A stretch of DNA of 64,000 nt from Isoetes taiwanensis. Taxonomy: Eukaryota > Streptophyta > Lycopodiopsida > Isoetales > Isoetaceae. The notes beneath the pieces are model-generated. The model ran no database searches. It worked only from the letters and a program-made list of their open reading frames with translations, and was not told the DNA's origin. Positions 1-11,547 of the stretch are shown in pieces. The stretch lies in assembly GCA_021234155.1 (NCBI GenBank), contig JAJEKV010000032.1:7038736-7102735 (forward strand). The letters run 5' to 3'. The stretch's first letter is position 1, and every line of letters starts with the position of its first letter. The position numbers and the translations under genes are program-made.

Positions 1-2571
1 TCAAACATTCGAAAGTGGGTGAGCCCCATCGCCATTGCACTCAAACACAATGGTAAGATCTGCGTTATGCGGACTACCGAAAACTCAATCAAAGCCACCT
101 GAGCGTGATCATTTTCCACTACCCTTCACGCACTGTGTTCCGAAGAGGTTGCCGGACATGAGATGTACTCCTTCATGGATGGTTTTTTTCGCTACAATCA
201 GATCTCAATCAAAGAATCTGATCAACTCAAGACTACCTTCACCACCCCGTGGGGCACTTTTGCCTACAAGGTGGTTCCTTTTGGATTATCAAACTCTCCA
301 TCCACATTTCAACGTATCATGCTCTCAGTTTTTCATGATTTTATGAAGGAAAATCCCTTCTTGCAAATTTTTCAAGATGACTTCTCTCGCCTCTGATTCC
401 ATGGTGACCATTTGGATAAATTGGAACCGCTCTTCGAAATGTGATGAGTCGGCATTAGTCTCAATCCCGAGAAATGCACCTTTTGCGTCACTTTAGGTGT
501 TCTGTTGGGACATGTGGTCAGCAAAGCAGGTATCACCACGGATCCTGCCAAAATCAGCTGTGTGCTCAAGGCTCAAGCACCAGCCAATATCAAGGAAACA
601 CGCTCTTTCTTGGGTAAGGTCAATTATTACTCCACCTTCATTCCCGGACTCGCAGCCCATTGTAGATCCCATTCATAAACTCACGGGTGATGAATCCACC
701 GGGCTTGGAATTCCCAGCGGATGTCGCTTCCAACAGCTTGAAGCTTTTGCTTACTCGTGCCCCGGTTCTTGTTCCTCCTCAATGGGACAAGCCCTTTCAT
801 GTCCATGTCGATGTCTCGGCCTTTGCTATTGGAGCTGTTCTTTCTCAAGAATATGATGCGCACACTGACAAACCAAACCGCTACGCCAGCCGGAAACTCA
901 ATTCTCATTAACGCAACTACTCCGCCACAGAGCGAAGCCTTGGGTTTATTTTTTTCAAGGCCCAACGCCTGGTCACTATCTTTTTGGGCAGTCGATCAAA
1001 TTCTTTGTTGACCACCAGGCACTTCTTTATTTGATCAACAAATCCACGCCCACGGGCCGCATTGCTCGTTGGGTCCTCCTTCTGCAAGAATTTGCACCTT
1101 TTGAAATTGTTCACAAGGCTGGCAAATCTCATGTTGTCCCGGATTATCTTTCACGATCCACACGATGATCCCTCCACCGGAGTCTCGTGACGCCTTTCCC
1201 CGACGCCAACTCTTCGGGTCACGGCAACACCTCATTGGTTTCATGATTTTCAGCAAGATCTCCTCACAGCGCTCTTCCACCAGAGGACGCCACGCCTTCC
1301 AGCCAGCGACAATCCCGTCGGCCGACATCAATTTCTCCCATGAGGTCCGTGACTACACCATGGTTGCGTGCCATCTTTACAAAAAGGGTAAGGATACCAT
1401 CCTTCGACGCTGTGTTCTCCCTCATGAGGTCCCAGATATTGTTCGAGAAGCCCATGAAGGGCTCGGAGGTGGTCATTTTCATGGAGACACCACGGCACGC
1501 AAAATCCTTCTTGCTGGTTATTTTTGGCCCACGCTCTTCAAAGACGCTCACGCCCACGCCCGCACGTGTGATGCTTGCCAGCGTGTGGGACGGCCCACGG
1601 CCCGTGACGCTCTTCCCTTGACGCCGGTTGCCACGCCACTTCCCTTCAAAGAAATGGGGAATGGATTTTGTGGGACCCATCGATCCTCCCCGCGGGGCAC
1701 ACCCGCGTCTTCGCTACATTCGGTTCTCACCGACACGCTACCAAATGGGCGGAAGCTTATGACTTCCGGACAACACCGCGGCAAGCACGCCTAAGGTTAT
1801 CTATCAACAAATCATCATGCGATTCGGCTGCCCCACGGAGCTGGTCAGTGATCGTGGTGTCCACTTTATCAATCATACCATCAAGGAGCTGACGGATTAT
1901 CTCCTGATACATCATCACAAGAGCACACCTTACTATCCTCAAGGCAATGGTTTGGCAGAAAGCACCAACAAGACTCTGGTCACAATTCTCAAGAAAATTT
2001 GTGACGCTTCTCGCACTGACTGGCAAAACAAGCTTCCTACTGTTCTTTGGGCTTACAATACTTGTTTCAAAATAGCTACGGGTCACACTCCTTTCAAATT
2101 GGTTTATGGTCAAGAAGCTCTCATGCCTTTTGAGTACATTCTCCCCACTCTCCGTTTTCAACCGGCTCATCGACCATAATCCTACCACGCACTCAAAGAA
2201 AGGGTTTATCAATTGGAACATTTGGATGAACTTAGAAGAGATGCTTATATTCGTGTTCTTCATGGACAACAGCTTGCAAAAAATCTTTACATGACAAACG
2301 GCTGAAGACAAAAACATTCAACTAAGGAGATTTGGTTCTTCTTTATGATTCTCGGTGACAAACATTTAAGGGTAAACTTAAGTTTCGTTGGCTTGGCCCT
2401 TATCAAATTGTTCAAGTGGTTCGACCCAGCGTTTTTCAACTGGTTGAGTTAGATGGCACTCCATTACCTACACTGGTTAATGGCTTCCGCCTCAAAACAT
2501 TTCATCCCACAGAAAGCGACAATCAACAAACAGATGCAGTTCAAGACACAACCACACCCGAAAGTGACTAA
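1..2571 (+). pseudogene. Ty3/gypsy pol (Tat/Athila-like), broken, 5' end outside window (element A)
   Basis: Degenerate reverse transcriptase, RNase H and integrase of an LTR retrotransposon. The RT block (163-396) has FMDGFFRYNQI, WGTFAYKVVPFGLSNSP and the catalytic box as FQDDFS, the MDDFS form usual in Athila/Tat elements. RNase H follows (about 690-1168: HVHVDVSAFAIGAVLSQ, then FFVDHQALLYLINKS in another frame). Integrase shows the HHCC zinc region (about 1480-1600, ending CDACQRVGRPT) and the DDE core, with VSDRGVHF and GLAESTNK near 1848-1960. The C-terminal part (2368-2571) reads FRWLGPYQIV and LVNGFRLKTF, then a TAA stop. The VNG-RLK end and the lack of a chromodomain fit Tat/Athila. 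At least five frame changes and stops show it is not translatable as it stands. Gag and the 5' LTR are off the left edge. Confidence 0.93.
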
Positions 2572-2760
2572 AACAGTGGCATATTATATTATAGGTGGAA
2601 TTTTTTACAAAATGTGGGCACAGCCCAGCTATTTCCGCTATGGGCACTGCCCTATATACAAAAACGGGCTCAGAGCCCTATCTACTAAGTCCTAAGAAGA
2701 AAAACCCTCTACTCCGGGTTCGGAGCAGAGGTGATGCGCAGGATGTGGTAGAGGTTCTGC
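2572..2760 (+). other. Spacer of element A between pol and nested solo LTR
   Basis: Noncoding stretch after the integrase stop. It contains no recognisable signal. Its last five bases, TCTGC (2756-2760), are the left copy of the target duplication of the solo LTR that follows. Confidence 0.5.
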
Positions 2761-4407
2761 TGTGACGGTCCAGGGGAATATACGCCATAAATACGTATAT
2801 TCCTGGATCCGTCACCATACAAGTCTATCTTCATAGCCTTGTATACCATAGATTGTGGCACTAGGGGGCATGGCTAAGTTATTCTCATAACTTAGCCAAC
2901 CATAGGTTAAGCCATTATCCACGTGGCCTTAACCTATTGGGGCACCACCACACAGGACTCACCCGATTGGTGCCACGTGGCATCCTAGGTGGACCTAACT
3001 TATATAGGCATAAACCCTAACCCTAGACCTCTTTCCAGCCCTAGCACCCGTGAGATTCTCACCTACTGCTCAAAACCCCGTTTTCAACATCGCTTGTCGT
3101 GGCATAGACCGGTGCAAAGAGCCCCGGCCAGGTAGACTCGTTCTTGGAGTAGGAGCCGGCATCTCGTGAGTGGGAGACCATGGAGGCACACGGATCCGGA
3201 GGGAGAGCTTCGTGGAGCAGTGTATGTAGGATAGTAGTTGTAGATAGCTCATCCGAAATTAGCATTCCAGATGTGCTAGTATTTTGTATCTAGAGTAGAG
3301 CCATCCTAGAACCCATATTCAACATCTTGAACCCTAATCAAGGAACCCTAACCATTAGTTAGTTGTATGATTAGGTTAAGATGTTCTTCTTATGGTTATT
3401 CTCATGATGTGATGATTATGTGATGATGGTTGATCATGTTTGCTCCTCTTGTATTGGGAAGGGGGGTAGAGACCTAGAGCCATATGTAGTATGCTCCCTA
3501 GAGTAGATCCCTTAGTTCCTATTAGTTGTTGCCTGCAGGCATGGAGCCCACCAGGCTATTGAGGCTATGATATGACTCAGCACCATATAACGGGGCTAGA
3601 GGGAAAGTGGAGGGAGGATCCCTGCCGAGTGGGGGCTTCGGGGGATCCCATAGTGGGCTAGGCTTATGGTCGGTCACTTCGTGTGGGCCGAGCATGGGTC
3701 CGACACCTCCTGGGGCAATGGTGTTGCCCTGCCCCTCGAGAGCTGCAAGTGTTGGCTTGGCTCTCGTTTTGGGGGTTCAATGGGCTTAATCGTGTCGCCA
3801 CGATTCTCTAGCCGCCCACTGCACCTCTAGATCCCGGGAAGGGGAGATGCAACCCTTCCTGCCTCATCGGACCAGGGAGATGCAACCTGGAGTAGTCCCG
3901 ATGGGTGATGCCATGGGATTGCGTATCCGGAAGGCTAGAGTCCTGTCAGAGCCTGATCTAGCCCATTTGCAAAGTATGCACAGGAGGGGCGGATGGAGTG
4001 GTCAACCCTAGCCATTGTTCTATGCCAGCCCTCGCCATTGCCATGACTCGGTCTGCTCTATCTTGAGGCCTAGCTGGCCGGTCATCCTCCCACGAAGTCC
4101 GAGCCGGGGTAGGAGCTCTCATGTTTTATGGTTCGTGATTATCATCTTTGCCTTGGTTTATGTGTGATGCACTACCCTTCGAGGTAGTATTTGTATATGT
4201 TGATGCTAGTTCTGACGTGTTATCGCTTCCGCTGTTATAGGAGCCCATAGGGGAAGGGCGCGCAAGACACCTTCGTGTTCCCTTCCCGCACTAAGAGTCA
4301 CCTCAGAGTGCGGGGTAGACGAAGGGCCCATGCGGTTGTTGAGCCGGATGGGGGATTTCCTGCCGAGTGTACGGCCGGGCGCCGTACGTTTAGCAGGGAG
4401 CGTCACA
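2761..4407 (+). mobile_element. Solo LTR of a family related to element B, nested in element A
   Basis: A 1647-bp LTR that begins TGTGACG and ends CGTCACA, a perfect 7-bp terminal inverted repeat. It is flanked by identical 5-bp direct repeats TCTGC (2756-2760 and 4408-4412), as expected for Ty3/gypsy integration. Its ends match those of the LTRs of the 37-51 kb element, and it shares internal blocks with them, for example GTATTGGGAAGGGGGGTAGA near 3450 and a block around 3977-4020 that also occurs near 13270 and, reversed, near 37580 and 49750. No internal element sequence lies between its ends, so it is a solo LTR left by LTR-LTR recombination. Sense is taken from the similarity to B. Confidence 0.93.
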
Positions 4408-4557
4408 TCTGCTCAGGGTCCCAGCGAAGGTGCAAAACCACCTCCATCGCGTTGGTCTTCGGATCGGGATGTTCAGCCATCCCGGCACACCAGCCATCCA
4501 TTCTCAGGCCACGATTGTGGCAGCGCCACAGTTCCTTCTGTTCCGACGCTTTTCGCC

Positions 4558-7545
4558 ATGGCTGCCCCCAAACTTTCTACACTTCAAGCTTCTGCTCCAA
4601 GGGATGCGACTCTTTTCGGGTCTGTGTCTTTCTCGACGCCCACCTTTCGAGAGGCCCTTGTTGGTCCGAGTCGGAAAGTTGCGGAACGCCACAAGCTTTA
4701 CGAATTTTCACAAATGGAGCTCCCGGCCCCAAATCCGGCGCAATTGCAGCAGTTCATCGCACACATCGTCAACAGCCCGGAAGGATTTGCTACGGTGGTC
4801 GATGGCACCACCATTTTACTTACTCAAAGATTTGATTTTCGGTATTCCGCATCCCTTTGCAAAAACCTTCGGTCTCTTGGGCTGCTTTACAGGACATGGA
4901 CGTCACTCAGTTTGGCGCTCTTGCTTATCAAGCCAACCAGCATCGCCTCACAAATATTGCCAAACCACATGAAACTTTTGTGAAGTTTCTGTGGCGAAAA
5001 TTGCTTGGGCATTCCATTAAGAACACCCACATCAATAAGCCGTTTTATAATATGGTCATCACTGCCATTCACTCCACTCTGCATGTCGATTGGCCTCAGC
5101 TTTTTATTCTATGAGTCTTCTTCAAGAAGTAGACCGTGATTCGAAGCTACCCCTCCTCTGTCTCTGAAATTTCCGTGGGTGGCCATCTTCAGGCCCTCAT
5201 TCGTCATTATCTTCCTGTTCTTGAGAGCCCTTCCACTTCCCATACCTCCACTCAGCGCTCTCTGCATTCCCAGCGTCAAACTCCACAAGCTGTACCTTCA
5301 CGCCAAACCTCCCCTCGTCCTGTTCAACATCAGACCACGCATGTCACTGTCTCCTCTTCTTCCTCTGAGGCCACGCCTTCCAATTCCCGTCATGCCTCTC
5401 AACAATCTCAGACAAGGCAGCAACAGGGCCCTGCACCTCCCCATCCTCGACAGCTCCTGTACAAATTCCAGCAAGATGTTCAAGCCGCTGCCATGCAGCT
5501 ACATGCATCCCAGGAGGCTCTCATGACTGGTGTTCAGGCGTCCCTGGAGGCTTCCGATGCTGTTCAAAGAGACCTTCAAGCTGCCACTGCCCATGTTCAA
5601 ACCTTGGAAGCCCAACTTCAAGAAAAGCACGCGGCTCTATTACAGGCCCGTATAGATCTCACCAGTGCTCAGGATCAGACCAGCCTACTTACAGATCAGC
5701 AGGCGCAGCTCCGAACTGAAATTCAGGACTTATTGGAACAGAACAAGTCCAAAGATACCCTCCTGGGTGAAAAGGAGAAACACATTGCTAAGCTAGACAC
5801 CTTGTACTCAGAGCTTTGTGACAATTACAGCACTCAAGTTCAAAATCTCACTGAGCGTGAAGCTCGACTCACCTCCCTTGAAGCTCAGCTTTCCACGCTC
5901 ACCAATCAGTTAACGTCCCTCCAGACTCAGCTTTTGGAGGCTCAGAAACAAAAGGTCATCGATGACGCGGAGATTGCCACGCTTCGCCTCCATACTCCGG
6001 GGCAATCCTCTTCACATGCCACGCTTCCTGGTAAACGGGTCCGTGATCAGTCCCGTCTTTTGTTAGAAAAGGAGCATCGGATCCGTGACCTTGAACATCA
6101 GCTCCAAAGAAGCGGTCCAATCTGGCCGAGGAAGCCCAAACCAAACAGGAGGGATATCTTGACATTGCCACCAACATCCCGGTGGATTTCTCTACTCCTT
6201 CCAGCTATCTTGACTATGTGGTGGCCCGACGGCACCTCTTTCTTTTGAAATGGTACGCGCCCAATGGAAATGTTCATCAACAGCCACTCACAAGTGTGGA
6301 CTTCCTTCGGATCTGGCCGGATCTCTCTATTGAAGACAAGGGTTTATTTTGTGCACTCTTAGTCTTTGATCAGCTCACGGTTGAAGATCCTGAATTAGTC
6401 ATCTTCCGCGTTGTTCAGCCCATGGCTTATGTTTTTCATGACTTCTACCTGGCGGATCTCCAGGATAAATTCCGGGATGAGGCCCATCGTGTTTTTCGAG
6501 GCAACTCCAATGCTGCTTGGTTGTTATCACCAACCAACAAATATTTCCAGGATCCTGCTCAGTCTCAGACTTTTGAACAGGAGTACATGCCTGAATTGGC
6601 TCAGCACTTACCTCCGTGGGCGTGTCTAAACGTTGGAACAGGTAAACAAAAATCTGGCGCACCCTGATGATCTTGAGTTTGCCCAGATTTATATGCAGCA
6701 CTTGGGAGGCTACAATCAACTCCGTGGCCTTCTGGAAAGCAAGACCATTCCCACGGGTTGGGTCAATCCTCCTGTCTATCAATTACTCTCTACTTCAGAA
6801 TGGGACCATTGGTGTCGTGCTCTTGATCAAAATCTGCTCTGCAACCCACGCACACGGGCATGATTCCCTCTCCATATGCTTCCTTAGGAGCCCCTCCCCG
6901 CCCACGGTTCCTTTCTTCTGATTGGCGTCTTCCCTTTTGGACGCAGGTCATGGATGGCCACGCTGGGTCGACTCCGCCTCAGATCTCCACGGATCTCCGG
7001 TGGGATCCCCGATTTGTCAGACGCTCCAATTGGGAGGATAATGCCACTTTGGACACTACTGAAAATTGGATTTACATCGGTAATGAGCGTGGTTGGCAAA
7101 AGCCTGCTGATGCCTTGCATGGTCTTGATACCTTCTTGCGTGCATCGCCGCCACCTCACCAGACCCTTCAGTCCACCGTCAAGCTGGTTTCTGTGCTGCT
7201 CTCAAATGCATCCTGCTCAGCTCTTTAAATCGGCAGCGTCCAATCTTTCACTGCAATCCGAATGCCAGCGTCAGTGCCTTCGGTCTCCAAACCTGCCTTC
7301 TCATGGAGTGCCAGTTTGTTCCTTCGGCCGCCCATGCTGCCCTGGAAGACATGGTGCGCTCTCACTTCCTCATTGAGGCCCATCCTGCCCTAGGGCTCAA
7401 CACCCCTGACGCTCTTCAAACACGCCAGGACCTCATTGCTCATTACCATAATGGCGCCCGACCTCATTCCCGTGAAGATCACTTTCCGACTGCTGGTTTC
7501 CCACCCTCGGAAGCAATTCCTCCCTTTCTTCAGACTGAGTGTCAT
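4558..7545 (+). pseudogene. Extra coding region (ORF3) of element A downstream of integrase
   Basis: About 3 kb of + strand coding-like sequence lies between integrase and the polypurine tract of A, broken by several frame changes. A plausible start is the ATG at 4558 (MAAPKLSTLQAS). Successive open segments run 4558-4860, 4857-5114, 5136-6248, 6182-6667, 6633-6863, 6860-7228 and 7303-7550. No RT, protease, gag or zinc knuckle motif is visible. In Athila and Tat elements an additional ORF, often called env-like, occupies this position, and position is the only basis for the comparison. The middle carries a long coiled coil (separate entry). Later parts are rich in Trp, Phe and Pro. Function is unknown. 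Confidence 0.7.
5136..6248 (+). CDS. Coiled-coil segment of element A ORF3
   Basis: The longest open stretch of the element A extra region, 370 codons. Residues about 20-110 are a Ser/Thr/Pro/Gln-rich linker. Residues about 115-330 are almost continuous heptad-like sequence rich in Gln, Leu, Glu and Ala (for example TLEAQLQEKHAALLQA and LTSLEAQLSTLTNQLTSLQT), which predicts a long coiled coil for self-association. After residue about 335 the frame drifts; the natural continuation is in the frame that opens at 6182 (FSTPSSYLDYVVARRH). No signal peptide or membrane span is seen, so an envelope-glycoprotein role is not supported. It may be structural or gag-like. It is not recognised as a known family. 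Confidence 0.6.
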   Translation: MIRSYPSSVSEISVGGHLQALIRHYLPVLESPSTSHTSTQRSLHSQRQTPQAVPSRQTSPRPVQHQTTHVTVSSSSSEATPSNSRHASQQSQTRQQQGPAPPHPRQLLYKFQQDVQAAAMQLHASQEALMTGVQASLEASDAVQRDLQAATAHVQTLEAQLQEKHAALLQARIDLTSAQDQTSLLTDQQAQLRTEIQDLLEQNKSKDTLLGEKEKHIAKLDTLYSELCDNYSTQVQNLTEREARLTSLEAQLSTLTNQLTSLQTQLLEAQKQKVIDDAEIATLRLHTPGQSSSHATLPGKRVRDQSRLLLEKEHRIRDLEHQLQRSGPIWPRKPKPNRRDILTLPPTSRWISLLLPAILTMWWPDGTSFF

Positions 7546-7547
7546 TT

Positions 7548-7559
7548 GGTGGGGGGGAG
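7548..7559 (+). promoter_or_regulatory. Polypurine tract of element A
   Basis: The purine run GGTGGGGGGGAG lies directly before the TGTTAG start of the 3' LTR, the expected place for plus-strand priming. Confidence 0.85.
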
Positions 7560-8070
7560 TGTTAGTCCTGTGCCTCCTGGTTCAGGACTATTCATGCATA
7601 CGACGGACCAGGTCAAGCTCAAGGATCCACAGACAGGCACGGGTCAGCCCGCCAAAAGCCCCAAAAAGACAAGCGGCCAGACCACACTGATCAAAGCCCG
7701 GGTCCGCTACCAAGAGCCAATGACAGTGATGACACCGCCGCAGGTCGGTGTCGGCGTCGGCGTGATTCTAGGCATTTCAAGAGGCACCGCCAACATTCCT
7801 CGCAAATCAGGCCTCCTTGAGTCGGCAAGACCGAGATCAGTCCGAAAGTGTTCATATTGGGCCGAGGCCATTGTACTATATATATGAGTAGAGCTAGCAC
7901 ATGAGTTTGAAGAGTTTTTTGCGCCTTGTCTCTCTTAGGTCTTCTCTCGATTATAGTAGAGCTCATGTATGTTCATCATTGATATCAAGGAAGCTTATCA
8001 TTTTCCTCTCATTGTTCTCTTTTGTTCTGTTTTCTTCTTCTCGTTCTTCTCTTGCAAATCCCGTGTGACA
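7560..8070 (+). mobile_element. 3' LTR of element A
   Basis: Starts TGTTAGTCC right after the polypurine tract and probably ends at TGTGACA (8064-8070), giving TGT...ACA ends and about 511 bp. A TATA-like run (TATATATATGAG, about 7877-7888) and a T-rich 3' part fit U3-R-U5 organisation. The 5' LTR is outside the window, so the right end cannot be checked by LTR-LTR comparison. Confidence 0.75.
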
Positions 8071-8155
8071 TAGTCCCCCGGATTCTCCTGTTAGATCCAA
8101 GGGTCCTCACAGAGGGCTGTCTTGCAGGAGTTCCCGAACCCAGACCCCAAACAAC

Positions 8156-8806
8156 ATTGAGGGGCTGAATGAGGAGATCCGCAAGCTTGTAAGGGCCATA
8201 AACCCTAAGACAGTATCAGAAGCAGAGTCCAAGGCAATAAGCTTGCAAGGGACAGGACCTCAGAATAGCGGGCAGAGGCAGCAGTATTACCAGGATAAAG
8301 GCAAGGCAACAGGGAGTTATAGCCCTAGGGCAGCCAGTCCAAGTCCAGCTAGAGCCCCATATGGTGGCAATCAGGGAAAGCAGCAAGAGAAGAAACAGGT
8401 GTCCTTCAAGGACAAGCAAGAAGGGTCAAACTACTCCAAAGCAGTGCGATCCTTTTTGCAGGCGATGCCCAAGGAAAAGAGGCAGGAGTGCATAGAAAAG
8501 CAGCTTTGCTTCAGGTGCTTCCAGCTAGGCCACAGGACAGTGAACTGCCCCTACGTCATGAGTGCAGCGCTAGCGGAGTTGGGAGATTGGGACGCTCTGT
8601 CTGATGACGACGGCGAGGCAGCCTGCGACTACATTCAGGGTGAGTGTCATATCCTTGCTGCAATAGACACAGAGCAAGCAGAGAGCCAGTATAAGGTAAT
8701 TTCTACAGTAGGGAAGGCCAAGGCCAAGTCCTTCATAGTCCTGATAGACTCAGGAAGTAGCCATAAGTCCGAGTACTCCAGCTCCACAGACTCGTCACCA
8801 TTATAG
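8156..8806 (+). pseudogene. gag C-terminus and protease start of a B-like Ty3/gypsy element
   Basis: One open frame of 216 codons. It starts mid-domain (IEGLNEEIRKLVRAINPKT), which aligns with the gag of element B (VRAIDPKTVAEAEAKALSL). A CCHC zinc knuckle CFRCFQLGHRTVNC (C-x2-C-x4-H-x4-C) follows, then an aspartic protease start VLIDSGSSH, and the frame ends at TAG shortly after. The rest of pol is missing. The purine-rich AGGAGGGGGATGG followed by TGTGATG at 8818 looks like a polypurine tract and LTR start, suggesting an internally deleted element. Confidence 0.85.
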
Positions 8807-8817
8807 GAGGGGGATGG

Positions 8818-9688
8818 TGTGATGCCCATATAGGTATTATACCCATATATACAAAGATGGTCACTGGACAGATACAAAAAATAGTTGCACAAGGCCTTGT
8901 TCAAATTTACAACTCCCTAGTTGCAAGCAACATACGTTTGCCAACTAAGTTAACTACATTCTTTGTGGATATTACCTTTCATCTTCCACATATGCTACTC
9001 CAGGAGGTCCTAGAAAGATTCTAGAACCTAGATGCATATGCATCATTTGGCATGTTCTCACCATTTGAGTGATGTGATCTTGACCATTGGTCTCATTGTT
9101 GTTGAACCATTCCAGTTCAATGCCAGTCCTGAGCCGTCCATCTCGAGTCCTTGCATTCTGCTCAATTATATCAAGTAGTTCTAGCATTCTAGCATATTTT
9201 TTGTATATTTCTTTTAGATTTATTGCGTAATTCCTCTTGTTTTCTCGTAGATTCATGACACTTGTGACTCTTGGTTGAAGATTTCTGAAGAGTGGAACAA
9301 ACATGATATAATAGCTCATTCTTTGATCCTTTATGCGTTAACAGATTCAATCTTCGATGGATATTTGAATATTTCAACACTCCTTTTGAGGTTTGGAGTT
9401 TGATAAGAAAACATGAAGTGTATAGTCTTCATAATGATCTTGTAATATTGTTTGTTTAATTCATTTTATACTCACTTTGGCAATTGAAAACTTTGTTGGA
9501 TGGATTGTCTATTGCTGGCAAGATCATGACACTACGTCAATAAGTTATCATGTTACTGGAGGCTATGCCAGACATATTCTAAATGGTTCAGACTGTTCTA
9601 TTAAGTAAAAATAATCCTATATTAGATTGTGTTTATACCACAGTTCACAAAATTCAAAAACCACTTAAAAATCAGGAATTGAATTGAA
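8818..9688. other. Noncoding, possible LTR remnant
   Basis: TGTGATGCCC at 8818 after a purine run may begin an LTR, but no matching end is visible. A - strand open stretch (9319-8972) has no recognisable domain. The rest is AT-rich and I see nothing else in it. Confidence 0.35.
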
Positions 9689-11547
9689 ATATGTAGCAAA
9701 ATAACAGGGGGTTCCAGGGGGATTTGATATAGATATAATTCTTGAAACCATAGACCATATCCTAGAGGTTCGAATCCCCATAGACCATATCCCTACAACA
9801 ATTCAATGGGTTATTATAAAAAAAAACATAGATTTAAGATAAAAAATAGTCACATGAGCTCACTGGTTAGATTGGTTAAAGTAGTCGTATTAGGACATTG
9901 AGTTATTTTGGTAGAGGTTCGAATCCCCGTATTTCATATTCTAAAAGCTTAAGCCAAACCGTATAGAGGCTCGATATACCATCAAAACCTTAGGCAAACT
10001 CGTATTCGACATCTTAAAATCATAGGCGTCCCCAATCATAATTGAGCATAATCGAAACGAGAGGTGTTAAGAAGCTCCAACATACAGTCTGGGCCATAGG
10101 ATTGACAGATCCGACGATCGTGGTAGTCCAGTGGTGCACCTCGTTTAGAATATGTAGCAAAATAACGAGGGGTTCGTGGGGATTTGATATAGATATAATT
10201 CTTGAAACCATAGACCATATCCTAGAGGTTCGAATCCCCATAGACCATATCCCTACAACAATTCAATGGGTTATTATAAAAAAAAACATAGATTTAAGAT
10301 AAAAAATAGTCACATGAGCTCACTGGTTAGATTGGTTAAAGTAGTCGTATTAGGACATTGAGTTATTTTGGTAGAGGTTCGAATCCGTATTTCATATTCT
10401 AAAAGCTTAAGCCAAACCGTATAGAGGCTCGATATACCATCAAAACCTTAGGCAAACTCAGATTCGACATCTTAAAATCATAGGCGCCCCCAATCATAAT
10501 TGAGCATAATCAAAACGAGAGGTGTTAAGAAGCTCCAACATACGACCGGGCCATAGGATTGACAGATCCGGACGATCGTGGTAGTCCAGGGTGCACCTCG
10601 TTTAGAATATGTAGCAAAATAACAGGGGGTTCCAGGGGGATTTGATATAGATATAATTCTTGAAACCATAGACCATATCCTAGAGGTTCGAATCCCCATA
10701 GACCATATCCCTACAACAATTCAATGGGTTATTATAAAAAAAAACATAGATTTAAGATAAAAAATAGTCACATGAGCTCACTGGTTAGATTGGTTAAAGT
10801 AGTCGTATTAGGACATTGAGTTATTTTGGTAGAGGTTCGAATCCCCGTATTTCATATTCTAAAAGCTTAAGCCAAACCGTATAGAGGCTCGATATACCAT
10901 CAAAACCTTAGGCAAACTCGTATTCGACATCTTAAAATCATAGGCGTCCCCAATCATAATTGAGCATAATCGAAACGAGAGGTGTTAAGAAGCTCCAACA
11001 TACAGTCTGGGCCATAGGATTGACAGATCCGACGACTGTGGTAGTCCAGGGTGCACCTCGTTTAGAATATGTAGCAAAATAACAGGGGGTTCCAGGGGGA
11101 TTTGATATAGATATAATTCTTGAAACCATAGACCATATCCTAGAGGTTCGAATCCCCATAGACCATATCCCTACAACAATTCAATGGGTTATTATAAAAA
11201 AAAACATAGATTTAAGATAAAAAATAGTCACATGAGCTCACTGGTTAGATTGGTTAAAGTAGTCGTATTAGGACATTGAGTTATTTTGGTAGAGGTTCGA
11301 ATCCCCGTATTTCATATTCTAAAAGCTTAAGCCAAACCGTATAGAGGCTCGATATACCATCAAAACCTTAGGCAAACTCGTATTCGACATCTTAAAATCA
11401 TAGGCGTCCCCAATCATAATTGAGCATAATCGAAACGAGAGGTGTTAAGAAGCTCCAACATACAGTCTGGGCCATAGGATTGACAGATCCGACGACTGTG
11501 GTAGTCCAGGGTGCACCTCGTTTAGAATATGTAGCAAAATAACAGGG
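9689..11547 (+). repeat. Satellite-like tandem array, about 460-bp unit, four full copies
   Basis: Units begin at 9689, 10150, 10607 and 11067, with a 21-bp start of a fifth at 11527, giving periods of 461, 457, 460 and 460 bp. Copies are nearly identical, and differences cluster at a few GC-rich words (for example CCAGTGGTGC against CCAGGGTGC). Each unit holds two perfect B-box-like words GGTTCGAATCC (first unit 9768-9778 and 9916-9926). The second is preceded about 60 bp upstream by GAGCTCACTGGTTAGA, similar to a tRNA A-box region, so each monomer contains a tRNA-like Pol III promoter relic. The array ends abruptly at 11547. Short - strand open frames repeated in each unit are shadows. Confidence 0.93.

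Noticed and set aside
3607-3789. Gly/Ser-rich small protein at 3607-3789
   Set aside because: Lies inside the solo LTR and has no conserved counterpart in the other LTR copies.
5136-6248. Viral-type envelope gene
   Set aside because: No signal peptide, no membrane anchor and no glycoprotein pattern. The sequence is a cytosolic-looking coiled coil.
10020-11159. Repeated 73-codon - strand open frames in the tandem array
   Set aside because: They recur only because the monomer recurs, lack domain signals, and change with small indels between copies.
9768-11290. Functional tRNA genes in the array
   Set aside because: The B box is perfect, but no acceptor stem pairs and the A-B spacing and loops are wrong. 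Treated as SINE-like relics.
9689-11547. CRISPR-like array
   Set aside because: Units are 460 bp and contiguous with no unique spacers, in plant nuclear DNA.
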